Shown piece by piece: positions 32,628 to 41,201 of a stretch of DNA of 41,201 bases. The DNA lies in NCBI GenBank assembly GCA_031277415.1, contig JAITMK010000129.1, positions 1-41,201 on the forward strand, in the 5' to 3' direction. The translations under genes were made by a program, and so were the position numbers. The notes under the pieces are model-generated. The model was not told the DNA's origin, ran no database searches, and saw nothing but the letters and a program-made list of their open reading frames with translations. Source of the DNA: Azoarcus sp. Lineage in GTDB: Bacteria > Pseudomonadota > Gammaproteobacteria > Burkholderiales > Rhodocyclaceae. Positions within the stretch are counted from its first letter, which is position 1; the number at the start of each line of letters is the position of its first letter.

Positions 32628-35600
32628 TCACTGGTTCATCCAAGGGGACTCCCGGTTCTCTTCTCCCCCTTTGGCATCTCCCCCGGGGGTGGGCGTGAGT
32701 ACCGAACTGCCGGTTTTTTCGACCACTGGGTCGACCCAACTGCCCGTGATCATGTAATCGTAGGAAAATAGTTTCTCAACTGGATCGCCAAGCGTTTTTT
32801 GCGCCAGGTAGGCTACTGCGCCTGCCAGCGGATTGACGACAGCTGCGCCCAGGGCAACCGTTTCGGACAAGGTCGGGCGCACCGTCACCTGTAAATTCTG
32901 GGTTTCGGCAGCAATGTCGGCCTGTCCCCGCATCAGCACCCGCGCCGCCGGACCGGCGATTTCGATGCGGTCGCTACTCATCACGCCCCCGGAGATCGTG
33001 GCCTTGCCTTCGATGCGGTCGAAAACGAATCCATCGGAAAACACATCCCGGAAATCAAGCGTCACCCGGCGCGGCAATGCCTGCAAACTGAGAACACCGA
33101 GCAGGCGCCCGACGCCAGGTTCGATACGATTGAAACGTCCCTTTTTGGCGGCGAGATCGATCTGACCGGAGAGCGTCGGATAATCGATCCGGGTTGGCGG
33201 GCCTTGCCAATCGAGTTTCCCGGAAAGACTGGCCTGCCCGCCATGCAAAAGATGCTCGTACCCCAATGCGGTAGCAAAACGGCCTATATTGGAAGATTCC
33301 AGGGTGAAATCGAGCTTGCTGTGTTGTTCGCCGGGTTGCCAAAGGCCGCTGCCGGAAAACTGTGCGTCGGGATGATTAATGGAAAGGTTGTCGAGCCGCC
33401 AGACACCTTCCTGATTAGTGGCTCGCACCTCAAGCTGCCCGAGCTTGCTCGTACCGACAATGAACTCTTCCGCCCGTACATCGAGTCCCGGTAAACCGCT
33501 GGGAGGAAGGGAACTGCCGACTTTATCCTGATCACCGCCTTTGACTCCGTTCCCGTCCTCCAACAAGGTCAACCGGCTCAGGCGTGCCGACAGCATACCG
33601 TCCCCTCCGCGCTTCCAGGCGATGACGCCCTGCGCCTCGGTGCTGTTCAGATGCGCAGTCCAGTTTTCGGTATTGTTTGCCGCACGCACTTGCAATGCAT
33701 TGAAGGTATACCCAAAGGCGCGCACCTGCCGGGCATCGAGCATGACAGCCGTCACCATTGGCACAGCCTCATCGCCCTGCCCACCGCCCTGCCCATCGCT
33801 CACGCCTGTAGCCAGGGTCCAGTGCCAGGCGTCGGTATCGAGCATGTCGAATGAGGCCGCAATCTGTATTCCGTTACCGGGGGACTCCGGCGCCGACCGG
33901 TACAACCCTACCCCGCCGCGCACCGTTCCGGAGGCATCGCGCTCAAGCGCGGCATCGAGCCTGTGTCCCAGTTTTGCCGTAATCAGCCTGGGTTTGTCCG
34001 TGCCCTGAAAAACCGACGCGACTTCCAGCGGCCAGATTTCATCGGATTCCTTGGCGAAAGGTACAGGCAGGCGCGAACGCAGCCCTTTAAGCCCGGAGCG
34101 CACCACGATCTTGCTGCTGTTCTGCCCGAAGGTCATCTCGGCATTCCAGGCCGTCTTCCCGCTGACCCACTTCAGCAGCGGCCAGCCGAACGCCTCGTGT
34201 GCCGCTGTCGCCTCCACTTGCCCGCTCGCGGACAGTTCGAGTTTGCCTCCGTCCGCTTTACCCTTGATCACACTTTCCCCGCCAAGCAGACGCCCGCGAA
34301 CGGAAAGCGTCTTCAGCGCGTCCTCGGAAAAACTCAGGCTGCCCTCGGCTGCTTCCAGCGCAGGACCGGAAGCAGCCTCGTTCAGGCGAATGCGATTGCC
34401 GGAAAAACGGTATTCCCCGCTGACTTCGGTTTTGGAAACCTCTTTCAATGGCATCACCAGTTTGAGATCGAGCCGTCCATTGCCTTCAGGGCGCAATGAC
34501 TCTGTTAAATCGCGCAAACGCGCAGACAGCGGACTCTTGGCGATGAAGCGCAGAAAATCCGTGCTCGGCCCGTTCGCCGTTCCTTCTATGGTCATCACTC
34601 CTTTCTCAAGGTCAGGAACTTCGACCCGTATGGGTTCCACCCGGACGCCAAAAACATCTCCGCCACGGGATTCAATGAGAAGGCTCGGCCCCGTGAAGCG
34701 CAATTCTCCACCGAGATGATCGAGCGACGGCCAGCCATTGCTGTAGTCGAGCAGAGCGTTTTCCACCCGAGCCACTACAGAAAATTCTCCCTTTCTATCC
34801 CGGAACGGAAACTGTTTTATCGGGCCTTTGAGCCTCACTTTCGCGCCGGTCACCTCACCGCGCACGATCGAGTTCTTGAGCCAGTCACGCACATTCACGC
34901 CGGCAATGAGAGGGATATAGCGCCATACCGCCGTAGCCTGCGCGCGGGACAATTCACCGGAGATATCGATTTCGCCGGGGCCGCCCTTTGCCGGCCAATA
35001 GCTTCCTTTTGCCCAGCCTGCCGCGTCGTCATTGACAAACTCAGCAGCGGCAAGCATCACGGCCAGTTGCCCGTTCTTGTGGTGCCAACTGCCCGAAGCG
35101 CCGAGACTGGTGAGCGGGATGTGCGCCTGCTCGAATACCCTGGGCAAATCGACGTAACCGTTCCGGCTGGAGAACAAAAACTCCCCTTCCCGGCTGTTAC
35201 CCTTGATCTGCCCCGACATGTTGCCCATACCCGGTATGAGCCCGCGTGCGGTCAGGCTGACGCCTTCAAATTCCGCATTGATCTTCCAGTCCCGCAAAGC
35301 ACCGGCTTCGGCTTCGCCTTCCCATTCGAAGGAGAACTTCCGCAAGTTCCCCTTGGGGTCGAACTCGCTCAACAATGTGCGTGCGTTTTCAAACTTGTCG
35401 AGCGGCAGGCTTCCGGTTAATTGAACGAGAGCCGTCAGATCGACCGAAGAAGCCGAAAGCGCGCCTCCATTCAGCGTGCCGTCAGCGGCATTGCGCAATT
35501 CCAGATTGAAATCAACGGGCGTGCGCAGGTTGATTTCCTGGGATTCCAGCCACAAACCGCGCACGCCGAACTCCACGCTCCCCGGCGCTCGGCGCCCCAA

Positions 35601-36584
35601 CAACCGGCCGCCGAGCCGATTGAATAGCAAGGGGGATAATCCTGCGCCCAACGTGGTTTCCACGCCTTCCAGATCCAGATCCGCAGAGAATCCTGCCGTG
35701 CCTTTGCCATCGCTATCGAGCCACAGCCGCATACGGCCACGTCCCTTGCAGGGAACCGGATAATCCACCCACGCCGACCAGCCGCCAAGATCGGCATTGT
35801 CGAGTCCGATGTAAAGGCGCCCGGCAATCTCATCCAGTGTGGCGGAACCGTAACGGCTCACGTCGCCGCTCGCCTCGAACTTCGAGGCCAACTCCTCGGG
35901 AGTTCGCCCCTGAAGTTTCAGCTCATGGCTGAAAAGGCCGCGCTTGAAAGAAAATTGCACTTCGGTCAGACGCAACGGTGGGGCATCGCGCAAAGCGTCG
36001 TTCCAGGTCAAAGCCGCGTCACGCACCACGATACGGGATTGTCCAAACAACCAGGCGATAGGGTTGCCGCGTTCCTGCGCATCCGGTTCCATGCGAATGC
36101 CCGCTACGGAGAGAACACCATCCTTGCCACGCTCCAGTACAATTTCCGGGCCGACGATTTCCAGCGCATGAAAATAAGGCATCCATTTCGGCAAGGATTT
36201 CCACGAAAGCGTAGCCTCGACCCGCTCCAGTCTCAACGCTTCATGTTCTCCGGAACGAATCGTCAATCCCCCCAGGCGCAGGCGAGGCCGGATACCAAGC
36301 CATTGCGCATCCAGGCTTTCGATACTCACCGGCGCGCCGACAGCATTGGAGAGTTTCGCGGCAACCCATTCGCGGTTTTCGCCAAGCCAGGGAAACAGCC
36401 AGACGCGCATTGCAACATACAAAATGCCGCACAAGATGCAGCCGACCAGGGACGTCCATCCCAGAACACGCAACAATCGCCGCAAAACGGCATTTTGCCG
36501 AATGGAGCGCCACGGGTTTTTTCCGGAACGTTTTCGGGCAGGGGTTCCGGCAAGAAATGAAAATTCAGTGTCTTTGACGCTCAT
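32628..36584 (-). CDS. yhdP: YhdP-family AsmA-like protein (TIGR02099)
   Basis: This 1318-residue protein has one N-terminal transmembrane helix (about residues 38-62, LLRVLGWTSLVGCILCGILYVAM). It is followed by a very long periplasmic beta-rich region, and the C-terminal AsmA-like end reads VTVRPTLSETVALGAAVVNPLAGAVAYLAQKTLGDPVEKLFSYDY. The last residues form a low-complexity tail (VLTPTPGGDAKGGEENRES). YhdP with TamB and YdbH forms bridges that carry phospholipid to the outer membrane in Enterobacteria. Divergent from glnE, as in many betaproteobacteria. The ribosome-binding site at the chosen ATG is weak. Confidence 0.95.
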   Translation of the reverse strand: MSVKDTEFSFLAGTPARKRSGKNPWRSIRQNAVLRRLLRVLGWTSLVGCILCGILYVAMRVWLFPWLGENREWVAAKLSNAVGAPVSIESLDAQWLGIRPRLRLGGLTIRSGEHEALRLERVEATLSWKSLPKWMPYFHALEIVGPEIVLERGKDGVLSVAGIRMEPDAQERGNPIAWLFGQSRIVVRDAALTWNDALRDAPPLRLTEVQFSFKRGLFSHELKLQGRTPEELASKFEASGDVSRYGSATLDEIAGRLYIGLDNADLGGWSAWVDYPVPCKGRGRMRLWLDSDGKGTAGFSADLDLEGVETTLGAGLSPLLFNRLGGRLLGRRAPGSVEFGVRGLWLESQEINLRTPVDFNLELRNAADGTLNGGALSASSVDLTALVQLTGSLPLDKFENARTLLSEFDPKGNLRKFSFEWEGEAEAGALRDWKINAEFEGVSLTARGLIPGMGNMSGQIKGNSREGEFLFSSRNGYVDLPRVFEQAHIPLTSLGASGSWHHKNGQLAVMLAAAEFVNDDAAGWAKGSYWPAKGGPGEIDISGELSRAQATAVWRYIPLIAGVNVRDWLKNSIVRGEVTGAKVRLKGPIKQFPFRDRKGEFSVVARVENALLDYSNGWPSLDHLGGELRFTGPSLLIESRGGDVFGVRVEPIRVEVPDLEKGVMTIEGTANGPSTDFLRFIAKSPLSARLRDLTESLRPEGNGRLDLKLVMPLKEVSKTEVSGEYRFSGNRIRLNEAASGPALEAAEGSLSFSEDALKTLSVRGRLLGGESVIKGKADGGKLELSASGQVEATAAHEAFGWPLLKWVSGKTAWNAEMTFGQNSSKIVVRSGLKGLRSRLPVPFAKESDEIWPLEVASVFQGTDKPRLITAKLGHRLDAALERDASGTVRGGVGLYRSAPESPGNGIQIAASFDMLDTDAWHWTLATGVSDGQGGGQGDEAVPMVTAVMLDARQVRAFGYTFNALQVRAANNTENWTAHLNSTEAQGVIAWKRGGDGMLSARLSRLTLLEDGNGVKGGDQDKVGSSLPPSGLPGLDVRAEEFIVGTSKLGQLEVRATNQEGVWRLDNLSINHPDAQFSGSGLWQPGEQHSKLDFTLESSNIGRFATALGYEHLLHGGQASLSGKLDWQGPPTRIDYPTLSGQIDLAAKKGRFNRIEPGVGRLLGVLSLQALPRRVTLDFRDVFSDGFVFDRIEGKATISGGVMSSDRIEIAGPAARVLMRGQADIAAETQNLQVTVRPTLSETVALGAAVVNPLAGAVAYLAQKTLGDPVEKLFSYDYMITGSWVDPVVEKTGSSVLTPTPGGDAKGGEENRESPWMNQ

Positions 36585-36627
36585 ATTTCAGTATTCGACA
36601 AACAGCGCCCGGATACGACACAACATT

Positions 36628-36667
36628 GAGTCACCCCTGCCTGAAAAGTGATGCTTTGTCCCGCTTG
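36628..36667. repeat. GAGTCACCCC...GCTTG repeat, copy 2 (short)
   Basis: GAGTCACCCCTGCCTGAAAA followed by GTGATGCTTTGTCCCGCTTG matches the two ends of 31796-31879 with the middle missing. It lies in the 265-bp gap between yhdP and glnE, where no other feature stands out. Confidence 0.5.
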
Positions 36668-36849
36668 TTCAAGAACGCCAGACGCCGTCCCAAACTGAAC
36701 GTCCCACGCGATTGCACGAACACATGACTGCACAGTAGATAATTAACCTTTGCCCCCGACAAAACGTCCGGCAGGCACTCACACTCTTGTTTATACACTT
36801 GAACTTATGCGAAAGAGCGAGCATTTTAGCAATAACAAAAGGACTTTCG

Positions 36850-39552
36850 ATGCAACCCGATCTCTGCGCTCCAGAAATTATCCTCCACGCAACACGCCAG
36901 TCGCGTTTCCTGCAACGCATGCTCGACGGCCGTCCCGGCCTGCTCGAATGGCTGACCGGCAGACTTGGCCAACCGCTCGACAAAGACGACATGTGTGGCC
37001 TGATGACCCAACAGGGCGACGACGAAGCCCAACTGCGCCCTGCTCTGCGACAGTTGCGAGCCAGGACGCTCTGTCATCTGGCTGTACGAGACCTTGCGGG
37101 CATGGCCGATCTGAACGAAGTCACCGAAACCATGACCGTGCTTGCCGAAACCGCTGTCCGTCACGCCCATGACGTGCTGCGCGCCTCGCTCCTGAAGCGA
37201 TATGGCACACCCCGCTCCCCCTCCGGCGAAGAACAGGAAATGCTCATCGTCGGTATGGGCAAGCTCGGAGGCCGGGAACTCAACGTCAGTTCCGATATCG
37301 ATCTCATCTTCCTTTACTCCGGGGATGGCGAGACCACGGGGCCAAAAGTCATCGACAACTTTGAGTTCTTCGAGCGGCTCGGTAAACAGATCATCGCTGC
37401 GCTGGCCGAAATCACCGAGCACGGACAGGTATTTCGGGTCGACATGCGCCTGCGCCCCAACGGCGACTCCGGCCCGCTGGTGGCAAGTTTCGACATGCTG
37501 GAAAATTACTTCTTCACCCAGGGTCGGGAGTGGGAGCGTTACGCATGGATCAAGGCGCGAACCATCGTTGGTGAACGCACGGAAGAACTGCAAGCCATTT
37601 CGCGTCCCTTCGTCTTCCGCAAATACCTCGATTTCGGCGCCATCAACGCCATGCGCGATCTCCATGCCCAGATTCAGCGCGAAGTCGTGCGGCTCGACCG
37701 CGCCAACAACATCAAACTCGGCCCCGGCGGTATCCGCGAAATCGAATTCATTGCCCAGGCATTCCAGCTCATCCGGGGCGGCCGCGACCAGACCCTGCAA
37801 ATACGCCCTACCCTTCGGACGCTCGAACGTCTCGCCGCGTGCGACATTCTCCAGTCCGACGTCGCCGCAGAACTCAGCGATGCCTACGTTTTTATGCGTC
37901 GGCTCGAACACCGGCTGCAATATCTCGACGACGCCCAGACCCACGATCTGCCGGAAAACGAGGCCGACCAGATTCTGATCGCCGAAACGATGGGCTTTGC
38001 AGACTACAAGGCGTTTCTTGAAGAACTGAATCGTCATCGCGCCATCGTCAGCCGTCACTTTGAGACCATCTTCAGCGAACCGGACACTTCGGAGAACGAA
38101 CCCCAACAACTTGCCTGGCAAAACGCTGCCGATGCAGCCGAAACGGCCGCCGCGCTGACCCGGCTCGGCTACCGCAACCCGCAAGCCGCCGCTTCGCGGC
38201 TGGCCGACGCACGGGCAGGAACACGCTACAACCAATTGCCGGACAACATCCGCCGCCGGTTCGATGCCCTCGTGCCGCGCATGATCACCGCTGCCGTATC
38301 CACCCCCGAGCCTGACGAAACCTTGACGTGCTGCCTCGATCTGCTCGACAACATTGCCCGGCGCGGCGCCTATCTCGCCCTGCTGCAACAATATCCCCAG
38401 GCCATGCGCCGTCTGGTCGATCTCATCGGCGCATCGCGCTGGGCCGCGCAATATCTTGGCCGTTACCCGATTTTGCTGGACGATCTGCTCGATGCGCGCA
38501 ACCTGACGGCTTCACCCGATTGGGCAAAATTCAAGCACGAACTCGCTGCCGAACTGGAAGCCATCGACCCGGACATGGAGCGGCAGATGGACTTGATGCG
38601 CGAGCAACATCACACTCAGATCTTTCGCCTTCTCGCCCAGGACGTTGCGGGAGATCTCACGGTCGAAAAACTTGCCGACCACCTCTCCATGCTTGCCGAC
38701 ATCATGGTCAGCCTCGCCATTCCCCTGTGCTGGCGCAAAATCAGAACACGCCACCGCGACGACCCCCAATTTGCCGTCATTGGCTACGGCAAACTCGGCG
38801 GCAAGGAACTGGGGTATGCCACCGACCTCGATCTCGTCTTTCTTTACGACGACGAATACAGTGAAGCGGGAGAACTCTACGCCCGGCTGTCGCAGCGGGT
38901 CAGCGGATGGCTGTCGAGCCGCACCTCTGCCGGTATCTTGTTTGAAACCGATCTGAGACTGCGCCCGAACGGCGACTCCGGCCTTGTTGCCTGCTCGTTC
39001 GACGCCTTCCGCAAATACCAGTTCGAGTCGGCGTGGACCTGGGAACATCAGGCATTGACCCGCGCCCGCTTCGTCGCAGGCGAGACGGCGCTGGGTGAAA
39101 AGTTCGAGCGCATCCGCGAAGACATCCTGCGCCTGCCGCGCGACAGACAAACCCTGCGCGCCGAAGTCATCGCCATGCGCGACAAGATGAGATCCGCCCA
39201 CGCGGAGAAAAGTCCGCTTTTCGACCTCAAGCACGACCCCGGCGGCCTCGTCGACGTCGAATTCCTGATCCAGTACCTGATCCTCGGCCACGCCCACGAA
39301 CATGCGGAACTCACGCTCAACCTCGGCAACATCTCGCTCCTGGGCATTGCCGCGAATCTCGGGCTGATTCCCGCCGACCTTGCTGCCGCCTGCGCCGACA
39401 GCTATCGTGCGCTACGCCAGCATCAGCACCGCCGGAGGCTCAACAACCTGCCCTCCCGCATTCCCCAGTCCGACGCCGCCGCCCTGCGCGAACCGGTGCG
39501 GGCATTGTGGCGGGAAGTCTTCGGCGAATTCAGGGAAAAGAAAGCTCCATGA
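36850..39552 (+). CDS. glnE: Bifunctional glutamine synthetase adenylyltransferase/adenylyl-removing enzyme
   Basis: About 900 residues with two homologous nucleotidyltransferase halves. The N-terminal (adenylyl-removing) half has GMGKLGGRELNVSSDIDLIF near residue 133 and RVDMRLRPNGDSGPL. The C-terminal (adenylylating) half has GYGKLGGKELGYATDLDLVF near residue 645 and ETDLRLRPNGDSGLV. Both keep the catalytic aspartates. It adds AMP to, or removes it from, glutamine synthetase in response to PII and glutamine. The frame opens at 36787; AAAGGA lies 6 nt before the ATG at 36850, which I chose. It overlaps the next gene by ATGA. Confidence 0.97.
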   Translation: MQPDLCAPEIILHATRQSRFLQRMLDGRPGLLEWLTGRLGQPLDKDDMCGLMTQQGDDEAQLRPALRQLRARTLCHLAVRDLAGMADLNEVTETMTVLAETAVRHAHDVLRASLLKRYGTPRSPSGEEQEMLIVGMGKLGGRELNVSSDIDLIFLYSGDGETTGPKVIDNFEFFERLGKQIIAALAEITEHGQVFRVDMRLRPNGDSGPLVASFDMLENYFFTQGREWERYAWIKARTIVGERTEELQAISRPFVFRKYLDFGAINAMRDLHAQIQREVVRLDRANNIKLGPGGIREIEFIAQAFQLIRGGRDQTLQIRPTLRTLERLAACDILQSDVAAELSDAYVFMRRLEHRLQYLDDAQTHDLPENEADQILIAETMGFADYKAFLEELNRHRAIVSRHFETIFSEPDTSENEPQQLAWQNAADAAETAAALTRLGYRNPQAAASRLADARAGTRYNQLPDNIRRRFDALVPRMITAAVSTPEPDETLTCCLDLLDNIARRGAYLALLQQYPQAMRRLVDLIGASRWAAQYLGRYPILLDDLLDARNLTASPDWAKFKHELAAELEAIDPDMERQMDLMREQHHTQIFRLLAQDVAGDLTVEKLADHLSMLADIMVSLAIPLCWRKIRTRHRDDPQFAVIGYGKLGGKELGYATDLDLVFLYDDEYSEAGELYARLSQRVSGWLSSRTSAGILFETDLRLRPNGDSGLVACSFDAFRKYQFESAWTWEHQALTRARFVAGETALGEKFERIREDILRLPRDRQTLRAEVIAMRDKMRSAHAEKSPLFDLKHDPGGLVDVEFLIQYLILGHAHEHAELTLNLGNISLLGIAANLGLIPADLAAACADSYRALRQHQHRRRLNNLPSRIPQSDAAALREPVRALWREVFGEFREKKAP

Positions 39553-40823
39553 CCCCCACAACCCTTCAGATCATTGGCGCAATCCTGTTTGCCGTCGCCG
39601 TTCTGCATACCTTTTCCGTCAGTTTTTTCGCGCGGCTGGCAGAGAAGCACCCATCGCACGCGGGACTGTGGGAACTGTTCGCTGAAGTGGAATTCGCTTT
39701 CGGTTTCTGGGCCGGCATATTGCTCATTTTCATCGCGCTCACCGCCATCGAAACGGAAGAAGGTTCTTTTCGCGCCGTCACGCAATACCTGGAGAGCCGC
39801 AGTTTCACCGAGCCGCTGTTCGTGCTGACCATCATGATCGTGGCGGCCAGCAAGCCGGTACTTCTTTTCGCTTCCGCCACCGTGCAGGCCATCTCCCGCA
39901 TCGTGCCCGTGCCGCGCGCCATCGCGTTCTATTTCACCACCCTGGCCGTGGTTCCTCTGCTGTCTTCCTTCATTACCGAACCTGCCGCCATGGCGCTGGC
40001 CGCGATGATCCTGAAAGAAGCGTACTACCGCAAGGCAATGTCTCCGCGCCTGATGTACGCCACCCTCGGCGTGCTGTTCGTCAACATTTCCATCGGCGGC
40101 ACGCTCACCAGCTTTGCCGCTCCGCCGGTGCTGATGGTGGCAAGCACCTGGCAATGGGATAGCTGGTTCATGCTCACGCATATCGGCTGGCGCAGCGCGC
40201 TGGCCGTATTCGTCAACGCACTGGCCGTCAGTTGGGTTTTCCGCAAGGAACTGCTCCGGTTCGAGATCGAAGGCCACAACGAACGCAGTGACGTTCCTCC
40301 TCCGGTCATCGCCCTGCATCTGGTGTTCCTGAGCCTGATCGTGTTCTTCGTCCACCACCCGCACGTTTTCATCGGCATTCTGCTGCTGTTCCTGGCCTTT
40401 GCCCGCGCCTATCCCCGCTTCCATGATCGCCTGATCCTGCGCGAAAGCCTGATGGTGAGTTGCTTCCTGGCCGGACTGGTGACGCTCGGCGGGCAACAGT
40501 CGTGGTGGCTGCAACCGCTACTTTCGACGATGGACTCGTCCACCGTGTATTACGGAGCCACGGCCCTGACGGCGATCACGGACAACGCCGCCCTCACCTA
40601 CCTGGGGTCACTGGTGCAAGGCTTGTCGGACGAGTTCAAGTACGCGCTGGTCACCGGCGCAGTCACGGGCGGCGGCCTCACGGTCATCGCCAACGCCCCC
40701 AACCCGGCAGGGATGTCCATCCTGCAAGGGCATTTCAAAGGCGGCAAGGTCAACCCGCTCGGCCTCCTCGCCGCCGCAGCCCTGCCCACCCTGATGGCCA
40801 TTGCTGCGTTTCGGTTCGTTTGA
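39549..40823 (+). CDS. Putative Na+/H+ antiporter (Na_H_antiport_3 type)
   Basis: About 424 residues with roughly ten to eleven membrane segments. FITEPAAMALAAMIL near residue 140, SIGGTLTSFAAPPVLMVA near 185, and the C-terminal TALTAITDNAALTYLGSL and GGLTVIANAPNPAG are typical of ion-transporter-superfamily proteins. It resembles the family labelled putative Na+/H+ antiporter (DUF1504), tentatively identified from memory. The start ATG overlaps the glnE stop as ATGA, implying translational coupling. Whether that reflects a nitrogen link is unknown. Confidence 0.82.
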   Translation: MTPTTLQIIGAILFAVAVLHTFSVSFFARLAEKHPSHAGLWELFAEVEFAFGFWAGILLIFIALTAIETEEGSFRAVTQYLESRSFTEPLFVLTIMIVAASKPVLLFASATVQAISRIVPVPRAIAFYFTTLAVVPLLSSFITEPAAMALAAMILKEAYYRKAMSPRLMYATLGVLFVNISIGGTLTSFAAPPVLMVASTWQWDSWFMLTHIGWRSALAVFVNALAVSWVFRKELLRFEIEGHNERSDVPPPVIALHLVFLSLIVFFVHHPHVFIGILLLFLAFARAYPRFHDRLILRESLMVSCFLAGLVTLGGQQSWWLQPLLSTMDSSTVYYGATALTAITDNAALTYLGSLVQGLSDEFKYALVTGAVTGGGLTVIANAPNPAGMSILQGHFKGGKVNPLGLLAAAALPTLMAIAAFRFV

Positions 40824-40859
40824 ACGGGCAATTAGATACCCAAAATAGGTAACTTGCAG

Positions 40860-40887
40860 GTAGGGGCGAATAATTATTCGCCCCTAC
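40860..40887. terminator. Perfect 28-bp palindrome after the antiporter gene
   Basis: The arms GTAGGGGCGAATAA and TTATTCGCCCCTAC are perfectly complementary with no spacer. It lies 37 bp after the stop codon and could act in transcript termination or stabilisation, though no T-run follows. The GTAGGGGC/GCCCCTAC arms are the same as those inside the family 1 MITEs. Confidence 0.45.
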
Positions 40888-40926
40888 GGGGCTGTGCATG
40901 TTCGACGTTTCCCCGTCATTCCTTCG

Positions 40927-40975
40927 TTAAGGATTCTCTGCAAAACCCCACCCCAATTGCCGGGTGTAGGGGCTA
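40927..40975 (+). mobile_element. MITE-like element family 1, truncated copy
   Basis: The left end TTAAGGATTCTCTGCAAAAC and the start of the interior (ATTGCCGGGTGTAGGGGC) are present, matching copies 1 and 4. The element then breaks off and a GTTGGG double-hairpin repeat begins, as if one repeat inserted into the other. Confidence 0.75.
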
Positions 40976-40978
40976 TGA

Positions 40979-41078
40979 AGGATGGCGGGTTGGGTGTAGG
41001 TTGGGTTGAGCTTCGCGAAACCCAACGTTTTTGTGGTCGGGTGGATGTTGGGATTCGCTTCGCTCATCCCAACCTACG
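40979..41078 (+). repeat. Double-hairpin GTTGGG repeat, copy 3
   Basis: This is the reverse complement of 1-92 with only a few changes, including the flanking GGATGGCGGGTTGG. The two hairpins are TTGGGTTGAGCTTCGCGAAACCCAA and GTTGGGATTCGCTTCGCTCATCCCAAC (described by their arms TTGGGTT/AACCCAA and TTGGGAT/ATCCCAA). A REP-type hairpin, GATTCCCGCC/GGGAATGAC, follows at 41120-41158. No gene lies between 40824 and the window end. Confidence 0.85.
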
Positions 41079-41201
41079 CGGGCTTGAGGCTGGAAGGCGT
41101 ATGGCGATTCTTTCACATTAAAAGACGCTGGATTCCCGCCTTCGCGGGAATGACGGGGAATTTTCGCGGGAGTGACGGGAAAAACAACCAAAAAAGCGTC
41201 A

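Noticed and set aside
36826-38451. 541-codon minus-strand open frame over glnE
   Set aside because: Antisense to glnE, which has complete family motifs; composition typical of a shadow.

Overview
The window looks like the chromosome of a betaproteobacterium, not assignable to a genus from sequence alone. The evidence is the GC-rich core genes, a TCA block in the order typical of that class (gntR, sdhC, sdhD, sdhA, sdhB, sdhE, gltA, then odhA, odhB, lpd, with mdh divergent), an SAH riboswitch in front of metH, and divergent yhdP and glnE genes.

Layout. 1-3720 is accessory: two tandem immunity-like paralogues, a secreted Sel1-repeat protein, a HicAB toxin-antitoxin pair sitting between a DsrE-like gene and a broken copy of its 3' end, and a terminal-inverted-repeat element. 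3738-7604 is metH with its riboswitch and promoter. 7690-8298 is a ribbon-helix-helix/ParE-RelE pair, followed by ssb and a major facilitator gene (8312-10007) on the other strand.

10100-16860 is a strongly accessory island. Small, often AT-richer cargo genes lie between repeated modules. The cargo comprises a CPBP intramembrane protease, a small membrane protein, a 560-residue DUF6138-like protein, a frameshifted Tse2-like toxin with an intact Tsi2-like partner, a small secreted protein and a rhodanese-like lipoprotein. The modules are 137-151 bp inverted-repeat (MITE-like) elements, REP-like hairpins and a recurring block carrying a TTGACA box. Two places resemble integron attC recombination-site halves. 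No integrase or transposase gene is visible.

16862-29574 is the TCA block: lpd, odhB, odhA, gltA, sdhE, sdhB, sdhA, sdhD, sdhC and a GntR/HutC regulator all on the minus strand, with mdh on the plus strand ending in a clear terminator. Together they cover 2-oxoglutarate to succinyl-CoA, succinate to fumarate, malate to oxaloacetate, and citrate synthesis. 29600-29721 is tRNA-Arg(ACG) with a good sigma-70 promoter.

29931-32488 holds a second copy of the first-kilobases MITE-like element, a gamma-carbonic anhydrase, an NlpC/P60 lipoprotein and two small secreted proteins. 32628-40823 holds yhdP (minus) divergent from glnE and an overlapping putative Na+/H+ antiporter gene. The last 350 bp are repeats, including an inverted copy of the repeat at the very start of the window.

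The most interesting material is the 10.1-16.9 kb island (cassette-like architecture, Tse2/Tsi2-like pair) and the HicAB insertion that duplicated part of a DsrE-like gene. All family assignments were made by eye from motifs, without database searches.
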